A stretch of 64,000 nt of DNA from Fimenecus sp045543095. GTDB taxonomy: Bacteria; Bacillota; Clostridia; Oscillospirales; Acutalibacteraceae. Shown here in pieces: positions 35,063 to 44,541 of the stretch (the stretch's first letter is position 1; every line of letters starts with the position of its first letter). The notes beneath the pieces are model-generated. The model saw only the letters and a list, made by a program, of their open reading frames with translations. It had not been told where the DNA came from and did not search any database. The stretch lies in NCBI GenBank assembly GCA_045543095.1, contig JAZQMC010000017.1, forward strand, positions 31,179 through 95,178, written 5' to 3'. Made by a program: the position numbers and the translations under genes.

Positions 35063-35080
35063 ATATTATATACATAATAT
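35063..35080 (-). promoter_or_regulatory. Inverted repeat in the rpoB leader
   Basis: ATATTAT (35063-35069) faces ATAATAT (35074-35080) across 4 bases, about 45-60 bases before the rpoB start. It is a possible leader hairpin; its AT-only stem makes a regulatory role uncertain. Confidence 0.3.
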
Positions 35081-35202
35081 AATGAGCGTGGAGATTACTA
35101 AATTTGTTATGTATATGCTTGATTTTTAAGGCAATTTATGGTACACTTTGTGTTGCACAAATTACTCCAGCGTATACAATTCCACTTTAATAGCAGTTTA
35201 TT

Positions 35203-35231
35203 ATTATAGACCAGTCAAGTCAATATGTCAA
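35203..35231 (-). promoter_or_regulatory. Consensus sigma-A promoter of rpoB-rpoC
   Basis: On the minus strand a perfect -35 TTGACA (35226-35231) and a perfect -10 TATAAT (35203-35208) are exactly 17 bases apart. Transcription should start near 35196, giving a leader of about 178 nt before rpoB. Confidence 0.88.
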
Positions 35232-35276
35232 TAGCGAATTTTAAAAAGTTGGAAAAATTTTCAAAGGAAGTTAAAT

Positions 35277-36464
35277 ATGAAAGATTACAAAGAATTAAAC
35301 CTGACCGCAAAGTCAGTTGTAATTTTCAAAAACATTTTAAAAGATAATATAATTTCTTCGTTTCTTGAGGTATTGGAAACCGATGAAGATAAAACAGAAA
35401 AACTTATTTCGCGGTATTCAGATTTTGTTTCTTCGCTTTACGAAACAACCGATGATTTCAGCGGATATGTAAACTCACTTTTACAGAATGACGAAAATGC
35501 ATTTGTAAAATCTGTGGCTAAAGGTAATGCCTCACCTTTAATGCTTGAGGCACTTGAAAATGAGCTTGATTTTTTTGAAAAGCTCGCAAAAATCACAAGC
35601 GAAGAAATCAGTGACAAAATCAAAACCAATATATTTCTGCCCCAATGGAAAAACAGCAGCATAAAAATCAAAGACGAATACAATAAAAAGATTTCTGAAA
35701 TCAGAACAACGGGCTATGGTATTTTTGCAGAGCACAGAATGTTTTTATATAAAGATAACGAAATTGTACCCGTTAAATACCCCGACCCGCAACGGCTTTC
35801 ACAGATGAGTGGTTATGAAACGGAAAGACAAAAGGTTATTGACAACACTATGGCACTCATAAACGGTAAGCCTTGCAACAATGTTCTTCTTTACGGCGAC
35901 GCGGGCAGTGGTAAGAGCAGTACAATCAAGGCAATTGTGAATGAATATTGCTCAATGGGCCTTCGCCTTATTGAAATTAAGAAAAATCAGCTTTATTCTC
36001 TTGCCGATGTTATTGAAAAGCTCGCCGACAACCCGTTAAAGTTCATAATCTTTATTGACGATTTAAGTTTTTCAACCAACGATAATGATTTCGGTGCACT
36101 TAAAGCAATTTTAGAGGGCGGAGTTGCGGCAAAAACTGAAAATATTGCAATTTATGCCACAAGCAACCGCCGTCACCTTGTAAAAGAGAATTTCAGCGAC
36201 CGAAACGGTGACGATATTCACATTCAGGACACTATTCAAGAGATAAACAGTCTTTCTGCACGCTTCGGACTTAAAATTACTTTTTCAAAACCCGATAAAG
36301 ATTTGTATTTATCTATTGTGGAAAATCTTGCTATGCAGTATAATATAAGTATTGACAAGAATGAGCTTGTTTTATCAGCAGAGGCTTTTGCACTTCGCAA
36401 CGGCGGAAGAAGTCCCCGCACGGCAAAACAGTTCATTGAATATTTAGCATCTAAAAGCGAATAA
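35277..36464 (+). CDS. AAA+ ATPase of the DUF815 family
   Basis: A 395-residue cytoplasmic ATPase. The N-terminal 170 residues are helical; the ATPase part has a Walker A GDAGSGKSS (about 205-213), RLIEIKK, a Walker B FIIFIDDLSF (about 259-268), and the family-typical LKAILEGG and YATSNRRHLVKE with the sensor asparagine and arginine-rich stretch. DUF815 proteins are common in bacteria; their client is not known. The ATG follows AAAGGAAG. A possible promoter (TTGCAC, 16 bases, TACAAT near 35151-35180) lies upstream. Eighteen bases separate it from the beta-galactosidase gene. Confidence 0.88.
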   Translation: MKDYKELNLTAKSVVIFKNILKDNIISSFLEVLETDEDKTEKLISRYSDFVSSLYETTDDFSGYVNSLLQNDENAFVKSVAKGNASPLMLEALENELDFFEKLAKITSEEISDKIKTNIFLPQWKNSSIKIKDEYNKKISEIRTTGYGIFAEHRMFLYKDNEIVPVKYPDPQRLSQMSGYETERQKVIDNTMALINGKPCNNVLLYGDAGSGKSSTIKAIVNEYCSMGLRLIEIKKNQLYSLADVIEKLADNPLKFIIFIDDLSFSTNDNDFGALKAILEGGVAAKTENIAIYATSNRRHLVKENFSDRNGDDIHIQDTIQEINSLSARFGLKITFSKPDKDLYLSIVENLAMQYNISIDKNELVLSAEAFALRNGGRSPRTAKQFIEYLASKSE

Positions 36465-36482
36465 CCTTGTTGGAGGTAAAAT

Positions 36483-39400
36483 ATGAGAAATTATAAGTAT
36501 GATTGGGAAAATCCCGCAGTTTTCAAGCGTAATAAGGAAGACGGTCATGTAATCGCCTTTTCTTATGACAATGAAAACGACGCACTGGGCAGAGTAGCAC
36601 CCGCTACAAAAATGACTCTTAACGGCAAATGGAAATTCCATTGGCAAAGGGGCTTAAACGATTGTCCTGCAGATTTTTATAAGGACGATTTTAACGCATC
36701 TTTGTGGCGTGATATTGATGTTCCGTCAGTTTGGCAGATTGGTCAGGATACCGAAAGTTATCCTTACTATTATGCATCTACATATTGCCGTGCAATCAGC
36801 CGCAGTAAAAGCAAAATTCCGTCAATCGACCATACAATGCAGGAAATAGGCATTTATGTTCGTGATTTCGATATGCCCGAGAGCTTTGACGGACAGGAAA
36901 TCTTTTTGCACTTCGGTGCTGCAAAATCTGCTATTGAGGTTTATCTCAACGGTGAATATGTTGGTTATTCACAGGGTTCAATGACTCCTCACGAATTTGA
37001 TATTACAAAATTTGCACGTAAAGGCAGGAACAGAGTTGCGGTTAAGGTTTATCGTTTCTCTGACGGTGCTTATCTTGAAAATCAGGATATGTGGCTTCTT
37101 TGCGGTCTTTACAGAGAAGTTTATGTATTCGCAGAGCCTAAAAAGTGTGTTCGCGATTTCTTTATCACAACTGACCTTGACGCTGAATACAAAGACAGTA
37201 ACACTACTCTTGAAATCAAGGTTAATAATTACGATAACAACGGCGGTGCAACCGTTAAGGCAGAAATTATTGACGGTGACGAGAGAATTCTTTTAGGCGA
37301 AGCAGAATTTGACGGCTCTGCAAATCTTAAATTCAATAAGTTAATTGAAAATCCGAAAAAGTGGTCCGCTGAAAGTCCTTATCTTTATAAATTACTTATC
37401 AGCATTACCGCAGACGGCAAGACAACATATAAATGTATTCGTTTCGGTTTCAAGAAAGTTGAAATCATCGGAGATAAATTCCTTTTCAATGGCAAACCAC
37501 TTATGCTTCGCGGTGTTAACCGTCACGACTTTGACCCCGACAACGGTTGGGCAGTTCCTACCGAGAGATATCATCAGGACCTTAACTTTATGAAGAATGC
37601 GAATATCAACTCTATTCGTACTTCTCACTATCCTGATGACCCATATTTCTATGAGCTTTGCGACGAATACGGTTTCTATGTTATGGATGAATGCGACCTT
37701 GAAACTCACGGTGTTCGCCGTAAGGGTGTTCCCGGTGACAACCCAATGTGGACTGCTGCAGTAGTTGACAGAATGGAAAGAATGGTACTTCGTGACCGTA
37801 ACCACGCTTGCGTATTTATGTGGTCCTTAGGTAACGAGGCGGGCGACGGCAACAACTTCCTTGAAATGAAGAAAGCTGCACTTAAACTTGACAATACTCG
37901 TCAATTCCATTATGAAGGCGACTTCAATTTCACAAAGAGTGATGTTATTTCAAGAATGTACCCAGTTGAGAGTGTTATGAAAAAACTCTGCAACAAAGAG
38001 CCTATTGAAATTTCACTCTACGACAATATCGCAAACGCACTTGCCGCTGACTCAAAGCCCATTAAGAAAGAGGATTACTGCAGACCTGTTCTTCTTTGTG
38101 AATATGCTCACGCTATGGAAAACAGCCTTGGCAACTTCCAAGAATATATGGATGACTTTGAGGCTCACGAGCACATGTGTGGCGGTTACATTTGGGATTT
38201 TGTTGACCAGGCAATCCGCAAAAAGACTGAAAACGGTGACCAATGGCTTTACGGCACAGACTTTGAGCCTTACGAGCCGGGCAGATATACACATCTTCCC
38301 AACACAACTGCTATGACAGGCTCAAACACATACTTTAACGCTAACGGTATTATCACAGCGGACAGAAAACCCCACCCATCATATTTTGAGGTTAAGAAAG
38401 TTTACTGCGAAATCAAGGTTAAGGAAAAAGATTTAAGCAAGGGTGAATTCACTCTTATCAACAAGAAACTCTTTACTGACCTTGCAGATTTTGAGTTCAA
38501 GTGGAGCTTACAGGCAGAGGGCGTTGAAGTGCAAAGCGGTGTTGTTGACATCAACTGTGCTCCCCTTTCAGAGATTGACTTTACAATTCCTTATGACCTT
38601 TCAAAACTTCCTGAAAAAGAATGTGTACTTATTGTTTCATTCCTTAACAAGACTGCACATCCTTGGTGTGAGGCAGGTTATGAGCAGGGCTTTGACCAGT
38701 TTGTTGTAAAAGAGGCTCCCAAGGCAGAAGCTCCCACAACATTCGACGGTAACTTGACATTCGTTAAAGAAAACAATACTGTTTCAGTAAACGGTGACAA
38801 TTTCAGCCTTAAGGTTGACGGCGGTAAAATCACGTCACTTAAATATGACGGCAAGGAATATCTTAAAGCCGCAGTTACACCAAACTATTTCCGTGCTGTA
38901 ACTGACAACGACCTTTCAAACACAAACTTTGTTCCATTCCTTATTCCGTTCCACCCATATTTTAACTGGCAAAGAGCAACAAACGGTGCAAAGGGAACAC
39001 TTAAATCTGCTGAAAAGAATTCAATTGGACAACTTGTAATTCACATTGATTGGAGCGTTCAGTTCTTTGTAGGTGTAACATCTGTAATCACGGTAAATCC
39101 TGACGGAAGTCTTGAGATTACTCATACGGGTACACCTAAAATGTTCAATCTTCTCCGTTTCGGTACAAAGATGGGACTTCTTCGCGAGTTTGACCAAGTA
39201 AAATGGTATGGTCGTGGCCCACAGGAAACATATTTTGATAGAAAAACCGGTGGTAAGATTGCAATTCACGAAAAATCAGTTGCCGACCTTGAACACCACT
39301 ATATGCGACCACAGGAAAACGGTAACCGTACCGATGTCAGATGGGTTGAAATCAGAAACAAAGAAAATAAAGGTCTTCGTTTTGAGGCTATGGGTGACAC

Positions 39401-39620
39401 ACCTATCTGCTTCAGTGCTTGGCACTACACACAAGACCAGTTGCAACTTGCAAAGCATATCCACGAATTACCACATTATGATATTACAACATTCAATGTT
39501 GACTTAAATCAAATCGGTGTCGGTGGCGATATGCCGGGTGACGCACAGGTTCGCGAAAAGTATCAGTTAAAGCCAAATAAGGTTTATACATACACATTTA
39601 AAATGTCACCGATTAAATAA
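36483..39620 (+). CDS. GH2 beta-galactosidase (LacZ type)
   Basis: Hydrolyses beta-galactosides such as lactose in the cytoplasm; no signal peptide. The 1045-residue product has the five-domain LacZ layout: N-terminal jelly roll, beta-sandwich, TIM barrel with NRHDFDPDNG, the acid/base WSLGNEAGDG (Glu about 450) and the nucleophile CEYAHAMENSLG (Glu about 541), then the C-terminal Bgal-small-N region with TDNDLSNTN and GRGPQETYFDRK. The start has GGAGG with good spacing. It follows the DUF815 ATPase closely; no lactose permease or regulator is adjacent. A different GH2 substrate is possible but the LacZ C-terminal domain argues for beta-galactoside. Confidence 0.92.
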   Translation: MRNYKYDWENPAVFKRNKEDGHVIAFSYDNENDALGRVAPATKMTLNGKWKFHWQRGLNDCPADFYKDDFNASLWRDIDVPSVWQIGQDTESYPYYYASTYCRAISRSKSKIPSIDHTMQEIGIYVRDFDMPESFDGQEIFLHFGAAKSAIEVYLNGEYVGYSQGSMTPHEFDITKFARKGRNRVAVKVYRFSDGAYLENQDMWLLCGLYREVYVFAEPKKCVRDFFITTDLDAEYKDSNTTLEIKVNNYDNNGGATVKAEIIDGDERILLGEAEFDGSANLKFNKLIENPKKWSAESPYLYKLLISITADGKTTYKCIRFGFKKVEIIGDKFLFNGKPLMLRGVNRHDFDPDNGWAVPTERYHQDLNFMKNANINSIRTSHYPDDPYFYELCDEYGFYVMDECDLETHGVRRKGVPGDNPMWTAAVVDRMERMVLRDRNHACVFMWSLGNEAGDGNNFLEMKKAALKLDNTRQFHYEGDFNFTKSDVISRMYPVESVMKKLCNKEPIEISLYDNIANALAADSKPIKKEDYCRPVLLCEYAHAMENSLGNFQEYMDDFEAHEHMCGGYIWDFVDQAIRKKTENGDQWLYGTDFEPYEPGRYTHLPNTTAMTGSNTYFNANGIITADRKPHPSYFEVKKVYCEIKVKEKDLSKGEFTLINKKLFTDLADFEFKWSLQAEGVEVQSGVVDINCAPLSEIDFTIPYDLSKLPEKECVLIVSFLNKTAHPWCEAGYEQGFDQFVVKEAPKAEAPTTFDGNLTFVKENNTVSVNGDNFSLKVDGGKITSLKYDGKEYLKAAVTPNYFRAVTDNDLSNTNFVPFLIPFHPYFNWQRATNGAKGTLKSAEKNSIGQLVIHIDWSVQFFVGVTSVITVNPDGSLEITHTGTPKMFNLLRFGTKMGLLREFDQVKWYGRGPQETYFDRKTGGKIAIHEKSVADLEHHYMRPQENGNRTDVRWVEIRNKENKGLRFEAMGDTPICFSAWHYTQDQLQLAKHIHELPHYDITTFNVDLNQIGVGGDMPGDAQVREKYQLKPNKVYTYTFKMSPIK

Positions 39621-39640
39621 GTTATAACAAAACAAAAAAT

Positions 39641-39767
39641 GGCCCCCTCTGACGAGGGGGCTGTCATTTTGTCAAAAATGACTGGGGGAGGGATTTGGTG
39701 ACTGTTAAACCTATCTCTCCCTCCGTCACTCACTTTGTTCGTGCCACCTCCCTCGTCAGAGGGAGGC
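39641..39767. repeat. Palindrome-ended MITE-like element, copy A
   Basis: Starts with CCCTCTGACGAGGG and ends with its inverse CCCTCGTCAGAGGG. The interior holds CTATCTCTCCCTCCGTC, which occurs inverted in copy B (41481-41604). About 127 bases, non-coding, between the 3' ends of the beta-galactosidase and ridA genes; the terminal palindromes may also terminate both. Confidence 0.75.
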
Positions 39768-39774
39768 AAAAAAC

Positions 39775-39794
39775 GGCGGGGTCAAGACCCCGCC
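39775..39794. repeat. REP-like GC-rich palindrome, copy 4
   Basis: GGCGGGGTC-AA-GACCCCGCC is a perfect 9-bp inverted repeat, ten bases before the ridA 3' end. With the A-run to its left it is a good terminator for ridA on the minus strand. Confidence 0.75.
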
Positions 39795-39804
39795 CTACCA
39801 TATA

Positions 39805-40182
39805 CTATTTAATTACGGCAATAGTTTCAACCTCAACCAAAACATCTTTGGGGAGTTGTTTTGCTGCTACGCAAGAACGTGCAGGTTTTGAGGTGAAATA
39901 CTCTGCATAGATTGCATTGAAAGCTCCGAAATCTTCCATATTCTTAAGGAAGCAAGTTGTTTTTACAACGTTCTCAAGGTCGCTGCCTGATGCTTCGAGA
40001 AGATTTTTGATATTCTCACAAACCTGTTTTGTCTGTTCTTCAATTGTTACTGCTTCGATTTCGCCATTTGCTGGGTTAATTGCAATTTGTCCTGATGTGA
40101 AAACCATATTTCCAACAACTTTTGCTTGTGAATATGGTCCGATTGCAGCAGGTGCTTTATCTGTACTGATTGTTTTAATCAT
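39805..40182 (-). CDS. ridA: RidA family enamine/imine deaminase
   Basis: Hydrolyses reactive enamine/imine intermediates released by PLP enzymes, notably 2-aminocrotonate from threonine dehydratase and 2-aminoacrylate. The 125-residue product has the family pattern: IGPYSQAKVVGNMVFTSGQI, then the catalytic arginine in PARSCVAAKQLP and the glutamate in VEVETIAV near the end. Its GGAGT ribosome site lies in a 12-base gap after ilvA, so it is co-transcribed with the enzyme that makes its substrate. Confidence 0.94.
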   Translation of the reverse strand: MIKTISTDKAPAAIGPYSQAKVVGNMVFTSGQIAINPANGEIEAVTIEEQTKQVCENIKNLLEASGSDLENVVKTTCFLKNMEDFGAFNAIYAEYFTSKPARSCVAAKQLPKDVLVEVETIAVIK

Positions 40183-40194
40183 AATTAATACTCC

Positions 40195-41388
40195 TTATAC
40201 TAATTTGTAGCCTTGACTTGTTAATTCATTTCTAATCATTTCAATATGCTCAAAGTTTCGAGTTTCAAGCAAAATACGAAGATAGCAACCGTTAATTTCA
40301 GAGTTTTCAGATGCTCTTTCATGGTGAATTGAGATAACATTACCACCCAAGTCCGCAATAATATTTGAAACACCTTTAAGCTGACCCGGTTTGTCAACAA
40401 GTTCAATTGTAAGTGAATATGTACGACCTGATGTTAGAAGACCACGCTTGATTACACGCGAAAGAATTGTAACGTCGATATTACCGCCTGAAACAAGGCA
40501 GACAACCTTTTTGCCCTTAACTGGGATTTTGTTAAACATTACTGCTGCTACCGAAACTGCACCTGCACCCTCTGTAACAAGCTTTTGTTGTTCAATAAGT
40601 GTAAGAATTGCTGTTGCGATTTCGTCGTCGGAAACTGTTACAACCTCATCAACATATTTCTTTACATATTCAAATGTGTTTGCACCGGGCTCTTTAACTG
40701 CGATACCGTCAGCAATAGTTGAAACATTGTCAAGGCGTTCAATTTTATCATCCTTGATTGAGTTATACATACTTGGTGCACCTTTTGCCTGAACACCATA
40801 AACTTTAACCTTTGGATTAAGTGCTTTGATAGCAAATGAAACACCGCTGATGAGTCCGCCACCACCAATTGGCACAACAACTGCATCTGCATCTGCAATC
40901 TGGTCAAGAATTTCAAGTCCGATTGTACCCTGACCTGCAATTACATCATCATCGTCAAAAGGATGAACAAAGGTATAACCCTTTTCATCTCTTAACTGTA
41001 ATGCTTTATTATATGCATCATCATAAACACCTTCAACAAGGCAGATATCAGCACCATAACTCTTTGTAGCCTCAACCTTTGAAATTGGAGCACCGTCGGG
41101 GAGACAGATAAGTGATTTAATGCCATTTTTTGTTGCAGCAAGTGCCACACCCTGTGCGTGATTACCAGCTGAGCAAGCAATAACACCTTTTTCTTTTTCC
41201 TCTGCTGAAAGTTGACTGATTTTATATGCCGCACCACGAACTTTGAATGAACCCGTTACCTGCAAGTTTTCCGTCTTGAGATAAACCTCACAGTCCGTAC
41301 GGATTTTGGGTGCATAAATCATATCTGTTTTACGGATAATGTCCTTTAAAACAAATGATGCATGATAGATTTTATCAAGTGTTACCAT
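40195..41388 (-). CDS. ilvA: Threonine ammonia-lyase with C-terminal ACT domain
   Basis: PLP enzyme converting threonine to 2-oxobutanoate and ammonia, feeding isoleucine synthesis or threonine catabolism. The 397-residue product has the PLP lysine in TGSFKVRGA (about residue 49), SAGNHAQGVA, the phosphate-binding VPIGGGGLISG, and a C-terminal ACT domain (about 325-397: TYSLTIELVDKPGQL). This single-ACT, roughly 400-residue form resembles the shorter tdcB/ilvA type of Gram-positives rather than the 514-residue biosynthetic enzyme. Biosynthetic or catabolic use cannot be told from sequence alone. Confidence 0.93.
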   Translation of the reverse strand: MVTLDKIYHASFVLKDIIRKTDMIYAPKIRTDCEVYLKTENLQVTGSFKVRGAAYKISQLSAEEKEKGVIACSAGNHAQGVALAATKNGIKSLICLPDGAPISKVEATKSYGADICLVEGVYDDAYNKALQLRDEKGYTFVHPFDDDDVIAGQGTIGLEILDQIADADAVVVPIGGGGLISGVSFAIKALNPKVKVYGVQAKGAPSMYNSIKDDKIERLDNVSTIADGIAVKEPGANTFEYVKKYVDEVVTVSDDEIATAILTLIEQQKLVTEGAGAVSVAAVMFNKIPVKGKKVVCLVSGGNIDVTILSRVIKRGLLTSGRTYSLTIELVDKPGQLKGVSNIIADLGGNVISIHHERASENSEINGCYLRILLETRNFEHIEMIRNELTSQGYKLV

Positions 41389-41425
41389 AATATTACTTCT
41401 TTCACTTTAAAATGCAATTTCAAAT

Positions 41426-41455
41426 ATTGTAGCACACTAAAGCAGTGAAATGCAA
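41426..41455 (-). promoter_or_regulatory. Promoter for ilvA-ridA
   Basis: On the minus strand -35 TTGCAT (41450-41455), 18 bases, -10 TACAAT (41426-41431). A small dyad CACT-N5-AGTG lies in the spacer. Confidence 0.6.
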
Positions 41456-41480
41456 TAGTATTTTAAAAAAAGACGAAAAA

Positions 41481-41604
41481 CACCTCCCTCTGACGAGGGA
41501 GGTGTATTTGCCGTAAGGCAAAGACGGAGGGAGAGATAGGCTTAACTGCACGCGAAATCTCTCCCTCAGTCTGCTTCGCAGACAGCTCCCTCGTCAGAGG
41601 GAGC
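41481..41604. repeat. Palindrome-ended MITE-like element, copy B
   Basis: Left end CACCTCCCTC-TGACGAGGGAGGTG; right end CTCCCTCGTCAGAGGGAG. Interior: GACGGAGGGAGAGATAGG (the inverse of copy A's interior) and a GTCTGC-TTC-GCAGAC hairpin shared with copy C. Lies between the metallophosphoesterase 3' end and the ilvA promoter. Confidence 0.75.
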
Positions 41605-41612
41605 CATAATTC

Positions 41613-42962
41613 CTACCAAGTTATTTCTGTATTGTAATCATCATATCCGTAATTACCTGCGGTATTTTTAAGTAATTCTGCTAAATCAACCTTTTCACCA
41701 TAAGGGTCTTTTACGCTGATTTTTTTAAGAATTGGTTTAATTCTCTTTAAGAATGCGATGAAAACATCACCCTCGGGAGTACCTGCGTTATAAGTTTGAT
41801 TACCGCGGAAGACATTTCGCACAAGGACGGTTGCATAATCAATAAGTTTAACTTTTCGAATGCTCTTATCACACTTAATGAATAATAATCTTGCAAGAGT
41901 GCCGAGTTTTATTGAGCAAAGAAGCTTTCCTGCCATACGAAGTACAAATACAAGTCCTTTGCTCTCTTTAATATGGAATTTTCTCATTGCACGGGTTGTA
42001 TCGTCACGCAAGTCAAGAAGAATGTTTCTAATCATAGCATCAAAAACTGATGTAAGATATTCTTTGCAAGTCATACCCTTTGTATCGTATTCAAAGTCGG
42101 GAGTTGCAATGCTTTCGATTTGTGCTGATTTTTCATTTAATGTCACAAGTCTTATGTATGACGGGTCAGCAATAATTGAGCCCGTTGTTACATCATAAAG
42201 CTTGTTGCCCTTTTCTGTTACAAACTCATTTATACTCTGGTTATGCATGTGGCCTGTGAATACAAGATGCACACCCTCGTCTGCAAGAAGTGTTGCAACA
42301 CTCTTATAATCATACATAAGTGCAGATTTGATAATTGAGAAAACTGGTTGAATAGGCAAAACCGGATAGTGACAAATTGCAAACATTGTTTGATTGTCTT
42401 CCCTTGCCTTTTTTGTCTGTTTCTTAATCCATTCAACTTGTTTTTCAGTCAAACTGAACTGACCTTTTGTTTTGATGTCGGCATTTATTGCAAGAAGCCT
42501 TACACCGTCACTCAACTGTGCAACATAAGATAAATGTTCTTCGTCAACTGCGATTGCATCGGCAAAACCAAAATCGTTATAGAGTTTAATAAGGTCTTCT
42601 TTAGGTGTGGGTTCGGGCATATATCTCCCATTTTCACCAAATGCAAAGGGGTCGCTTTTCCAGTCGTGGTCGGCGGTAATTAAATAAACCTTTTTACCCT
42701 TTGCCTTTATGTCATAAAGAAGTTTTATAAACTTCTCATGGCTATTTCTTTCACCATTCTGTGTAAGGTCACCAACTATTAAAACTGTATCTGCTAAATC
42801 AGTTTCACCCAAATTTTTAAAAACTGCGTTATTGATGCTTTCGGTTTCTGCAAAGCATTTCTGCTCATAGTGCATAAAATCCTCATAATCAGGACCACTG
42901 CAACCTAAATCTGTATCAAAAAAATGCGGGTCAGTTAAAACTAAAAACTTAAAATCTTTCAT
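41613..42962 (-). CDS. Calcineurin-like metallophosphoesterase
   Basis: A 449-residue hydrolase with the dinuclear metal motifs of the superfamily: DPHFF (D-x-H, residues 11-15), GDLTQNGE (GDxxxxGE, about 84-91), TADHDW (where GNHD is usual), CHYPV, and TGHMHNQ (GHxH, about 240). No signal peptide is seen, so it is probably cytoplasmic. The C-terminal third is a family-specific extension rich in basic residues. Substrate unknown; relatives act on phosphomonoesters or phosphodiesters. It follows a transporter gene but a terminator lies between. Confidence 0.85.
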   Translation of the reverse strand: MKDFKFLVLTDPHFFDTDLGCSGPDYEDFMHYEQKCFAETESINNAVFKNLGETDLADTVLIVGDLTQNGERNSHEKFIKLLYDIKAKGKKVYLITADHDWKSDPFAFGENGRYMPEPTPKEDLIKLYNDFGFADAIAVDEEHLSYVAQLSDGVRLLAINADIKTKGQFSLTEKQVEWIKKQTKKAREDNQTMFAICHYPVLPIQPVFSIIKSALMYDYKSVATLLADEGVHLVFTGHMHNQSINEFVTEKGNKLYDVTTGSIIADPSYIRLVTLNEKSAQIESIATPDFEYDTKGMTCKEYLTSVFDAMIRNILLDLRDDTTRAMRKFHIKESKGLVFVLRMAGKLLCSIKLGTLARLLFIKCDKSIRKVKLIDYATVLVRNVFRGNQTYNAGTPEGDVFIAFLKRIKPILKKISVKDPYGEKVDLAELLKNTAGNYGYDDYNTEITW

Positions 42963-42975
42963 AATATTCTCCTAT

Positions 42976-43008
42976 AAAAATAACCGCTGAAGATTGCAAT
43001 CAGCGGTT
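42976..43008 (-). terminator. Terminator after the second GPH transporter
   Basis: AACCGCTGA (42982-42990) and TCAGCGGTT (43000-43008) pair perfectly; on the minus strand ATTTTTAT follows. Confidence 0.8.
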
Positions 43009-43016
43009 ATAAACTT

Positions 43017-44516
43017 TTATTCTACTACTAAGCCTTCAGCCTCACGCTTTGCTTGAAGTGCTGAAATCATATCTTTCTTCTCTTTACCTGCAATCTTATA
43101 GAAGAACATCGGGATTGAGCAAAGAAGCATACTGATACCCGGTACAATTGAAACAAGTGAGAACATTGCAAATCTCATTTCAGGCGGCATATCAAGTGCT
43201 GAAACAACCGCAGTTGATGAATACATCTGTGCTGGGTCAAGACCGATTACCATATACATAACAACTATGCCTGATGTTGCGAATGCGTTGCCGACCTTGT
43301 TGATAAAGCCCTGACAAGCAGCACCGAGAGCATTGTCACGGAAGCCTGTTTTAAGCTCCATATAGTCAAGACAGTCACCAATCATTGCAAGGCAAACGGT
43401 GTTGATAACGCCAAGAGGAATACAAGAAATGATGATGAATGGGATACAAGCATAAAGATTCATTGTAAACCAACCAACAACTGTTGTGATGATACTTGCT
43501 ACAAAACCTGCAAGACAAGTTACGATAACAAGTTTCTTATAATCGAACTTCTTCATAAGCTTTGGCATAAAGAGTGTTGCACCAAAAAGACCAACGATTG
43601 AGCTAATCTGGAATACTGTTTTAACCGTTGAGATACTTGATTCAATTGCGGCATTTCTTGCAGCCTCATCCGCAAGCGTTGCAAGGTCAGGCCCTATATA
43701 GAAAGAGTAACGAGCAACATGAATAGCCGCTGCAGAAACCATATAACGCCCACTCGAAAGCACACCCATCAAAAGAACAAGAACAAGGGGCTTGCACTTG
43801 AATACACGTGCAAGTTGTGAGGGTTCACCCTTTTGACGCTTTTTAACAGGCATTTTCACGTGTTCCTTAACACCTGTACAAGCACGAGCATAAAGGATTG
43901 TACCTAAGCCAACCGTTATAATTGCCATTATGAGATATTTTCTCTTCTGAATTGTAAGGAAATCTGTTACATTTGAGTTTTCTGCCCAAGCAGCAATTGC
44001 AAAACCAACTACAAGGAAAAGAACTTCAGGAACAGCAGAACCGATTGAGTTGAAAATCTTACTTACTGAAATAACAGAGCTTCTTTCCTCTGAATCGGGT
44101 GTCATAACGTTCGGAAGTCCCCAGAAAGAAACATCACCGACCGTGTAAATCATACCCCAAGCAACATAGACGATAGCGGAATAAACCATCAGCTCCGTTT
44201 TGTCGAGATTGGGGCTTAAATACATAAGAATTGTTACAATTGCAATTGGAATCAAAGCAAAGCGGATGAACGGTAACATCTTACCGCTTTTAAGATTACT
44301 TCTGTCAACAATCATACCCATAAGCGGGTCATTAATTGCATCCCAAACACGTGCCAAAAGCATAAGCAAAAGCACGAACATCGGGGTCAACTGCAAAACG
44401 TTGAGATAATAGTCACTGATATAACTTGACATAAGAGCATAAATCATACCCTGCCCTAAACCCGCAACGCAAAAAGCAGTCATTTCATTTTTCTTAACAT
44501 ACTTTTTTTGTTCCAT
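43017..44516 (-). CDS. GPH-family sugar:cation symporter (second copy)
   Basis: A 499-residue transporter with about 12 membrane segments and the GPH signatures RVWDAINDPLMGMIVDR and GDVSFWGLPNVMTPDSEERS. It is a distant paralogue of the protein at 8430-9893. The start has GGAGAG upstream. It lies 25 bases after the YhhN-family gene in the same direction and shares its promoter. No glycosidase is in its own operon, so the substrate is open. Confidence 0.87.
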   Translation of the reverse strand: MEQKKYVKKNEMTAFCVAGLGQGMIYALMSSYISDYYLNVLQLTPMFVLLLMLLARVWDAINDPLMGMIVDRSNLKSGKMLPFIRFALIPIAIVTILMYLSPNLDKTELMVYSAIVYVAWGMIYTVGDVSFWGLPNVMTPDSEERSSVISVSKIFNSIGSAVPEVLFLVVGFAIAAWAENSNVTDFLTIQKRKYLIMAIITVGLGTILYARACTGVKEHVKMPVKKRQKGEPSQLARVFKCKPLVLVLLMGVLSSGRYMVSAAAIHVARYSFYIGPDLATLADEAARNAAIESSISTVKTVFQISSIVGLFGATLFMPKLMKKFDYKKLVIVTCLAGFVASIITTVVGWFTMNLYACIPFIIISCIPLGVINTVCLAMIGDCLDYMELKTGFRDNALGAACQGFINKVGNAFATSGIVVMYMVIGLDPAQMYSSTAVVSALDMPPEMRFAMFSLVSIVPGISMLLCSIPMFFYKIAGKEKKDMISALQAKREAEGLVVE

Positions 44517-44541
44517 TTGTTTCTCTCCTTAGAGGTTATTT

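Noticed and set aside
39641..41604. IS element or composite transposon bounded by copies A and B around ilvA-ridA
   Set aside because: No transposase; both copies are part of a wider repeat family found elsewhere in the window and the enclosed genes are housekeeping.
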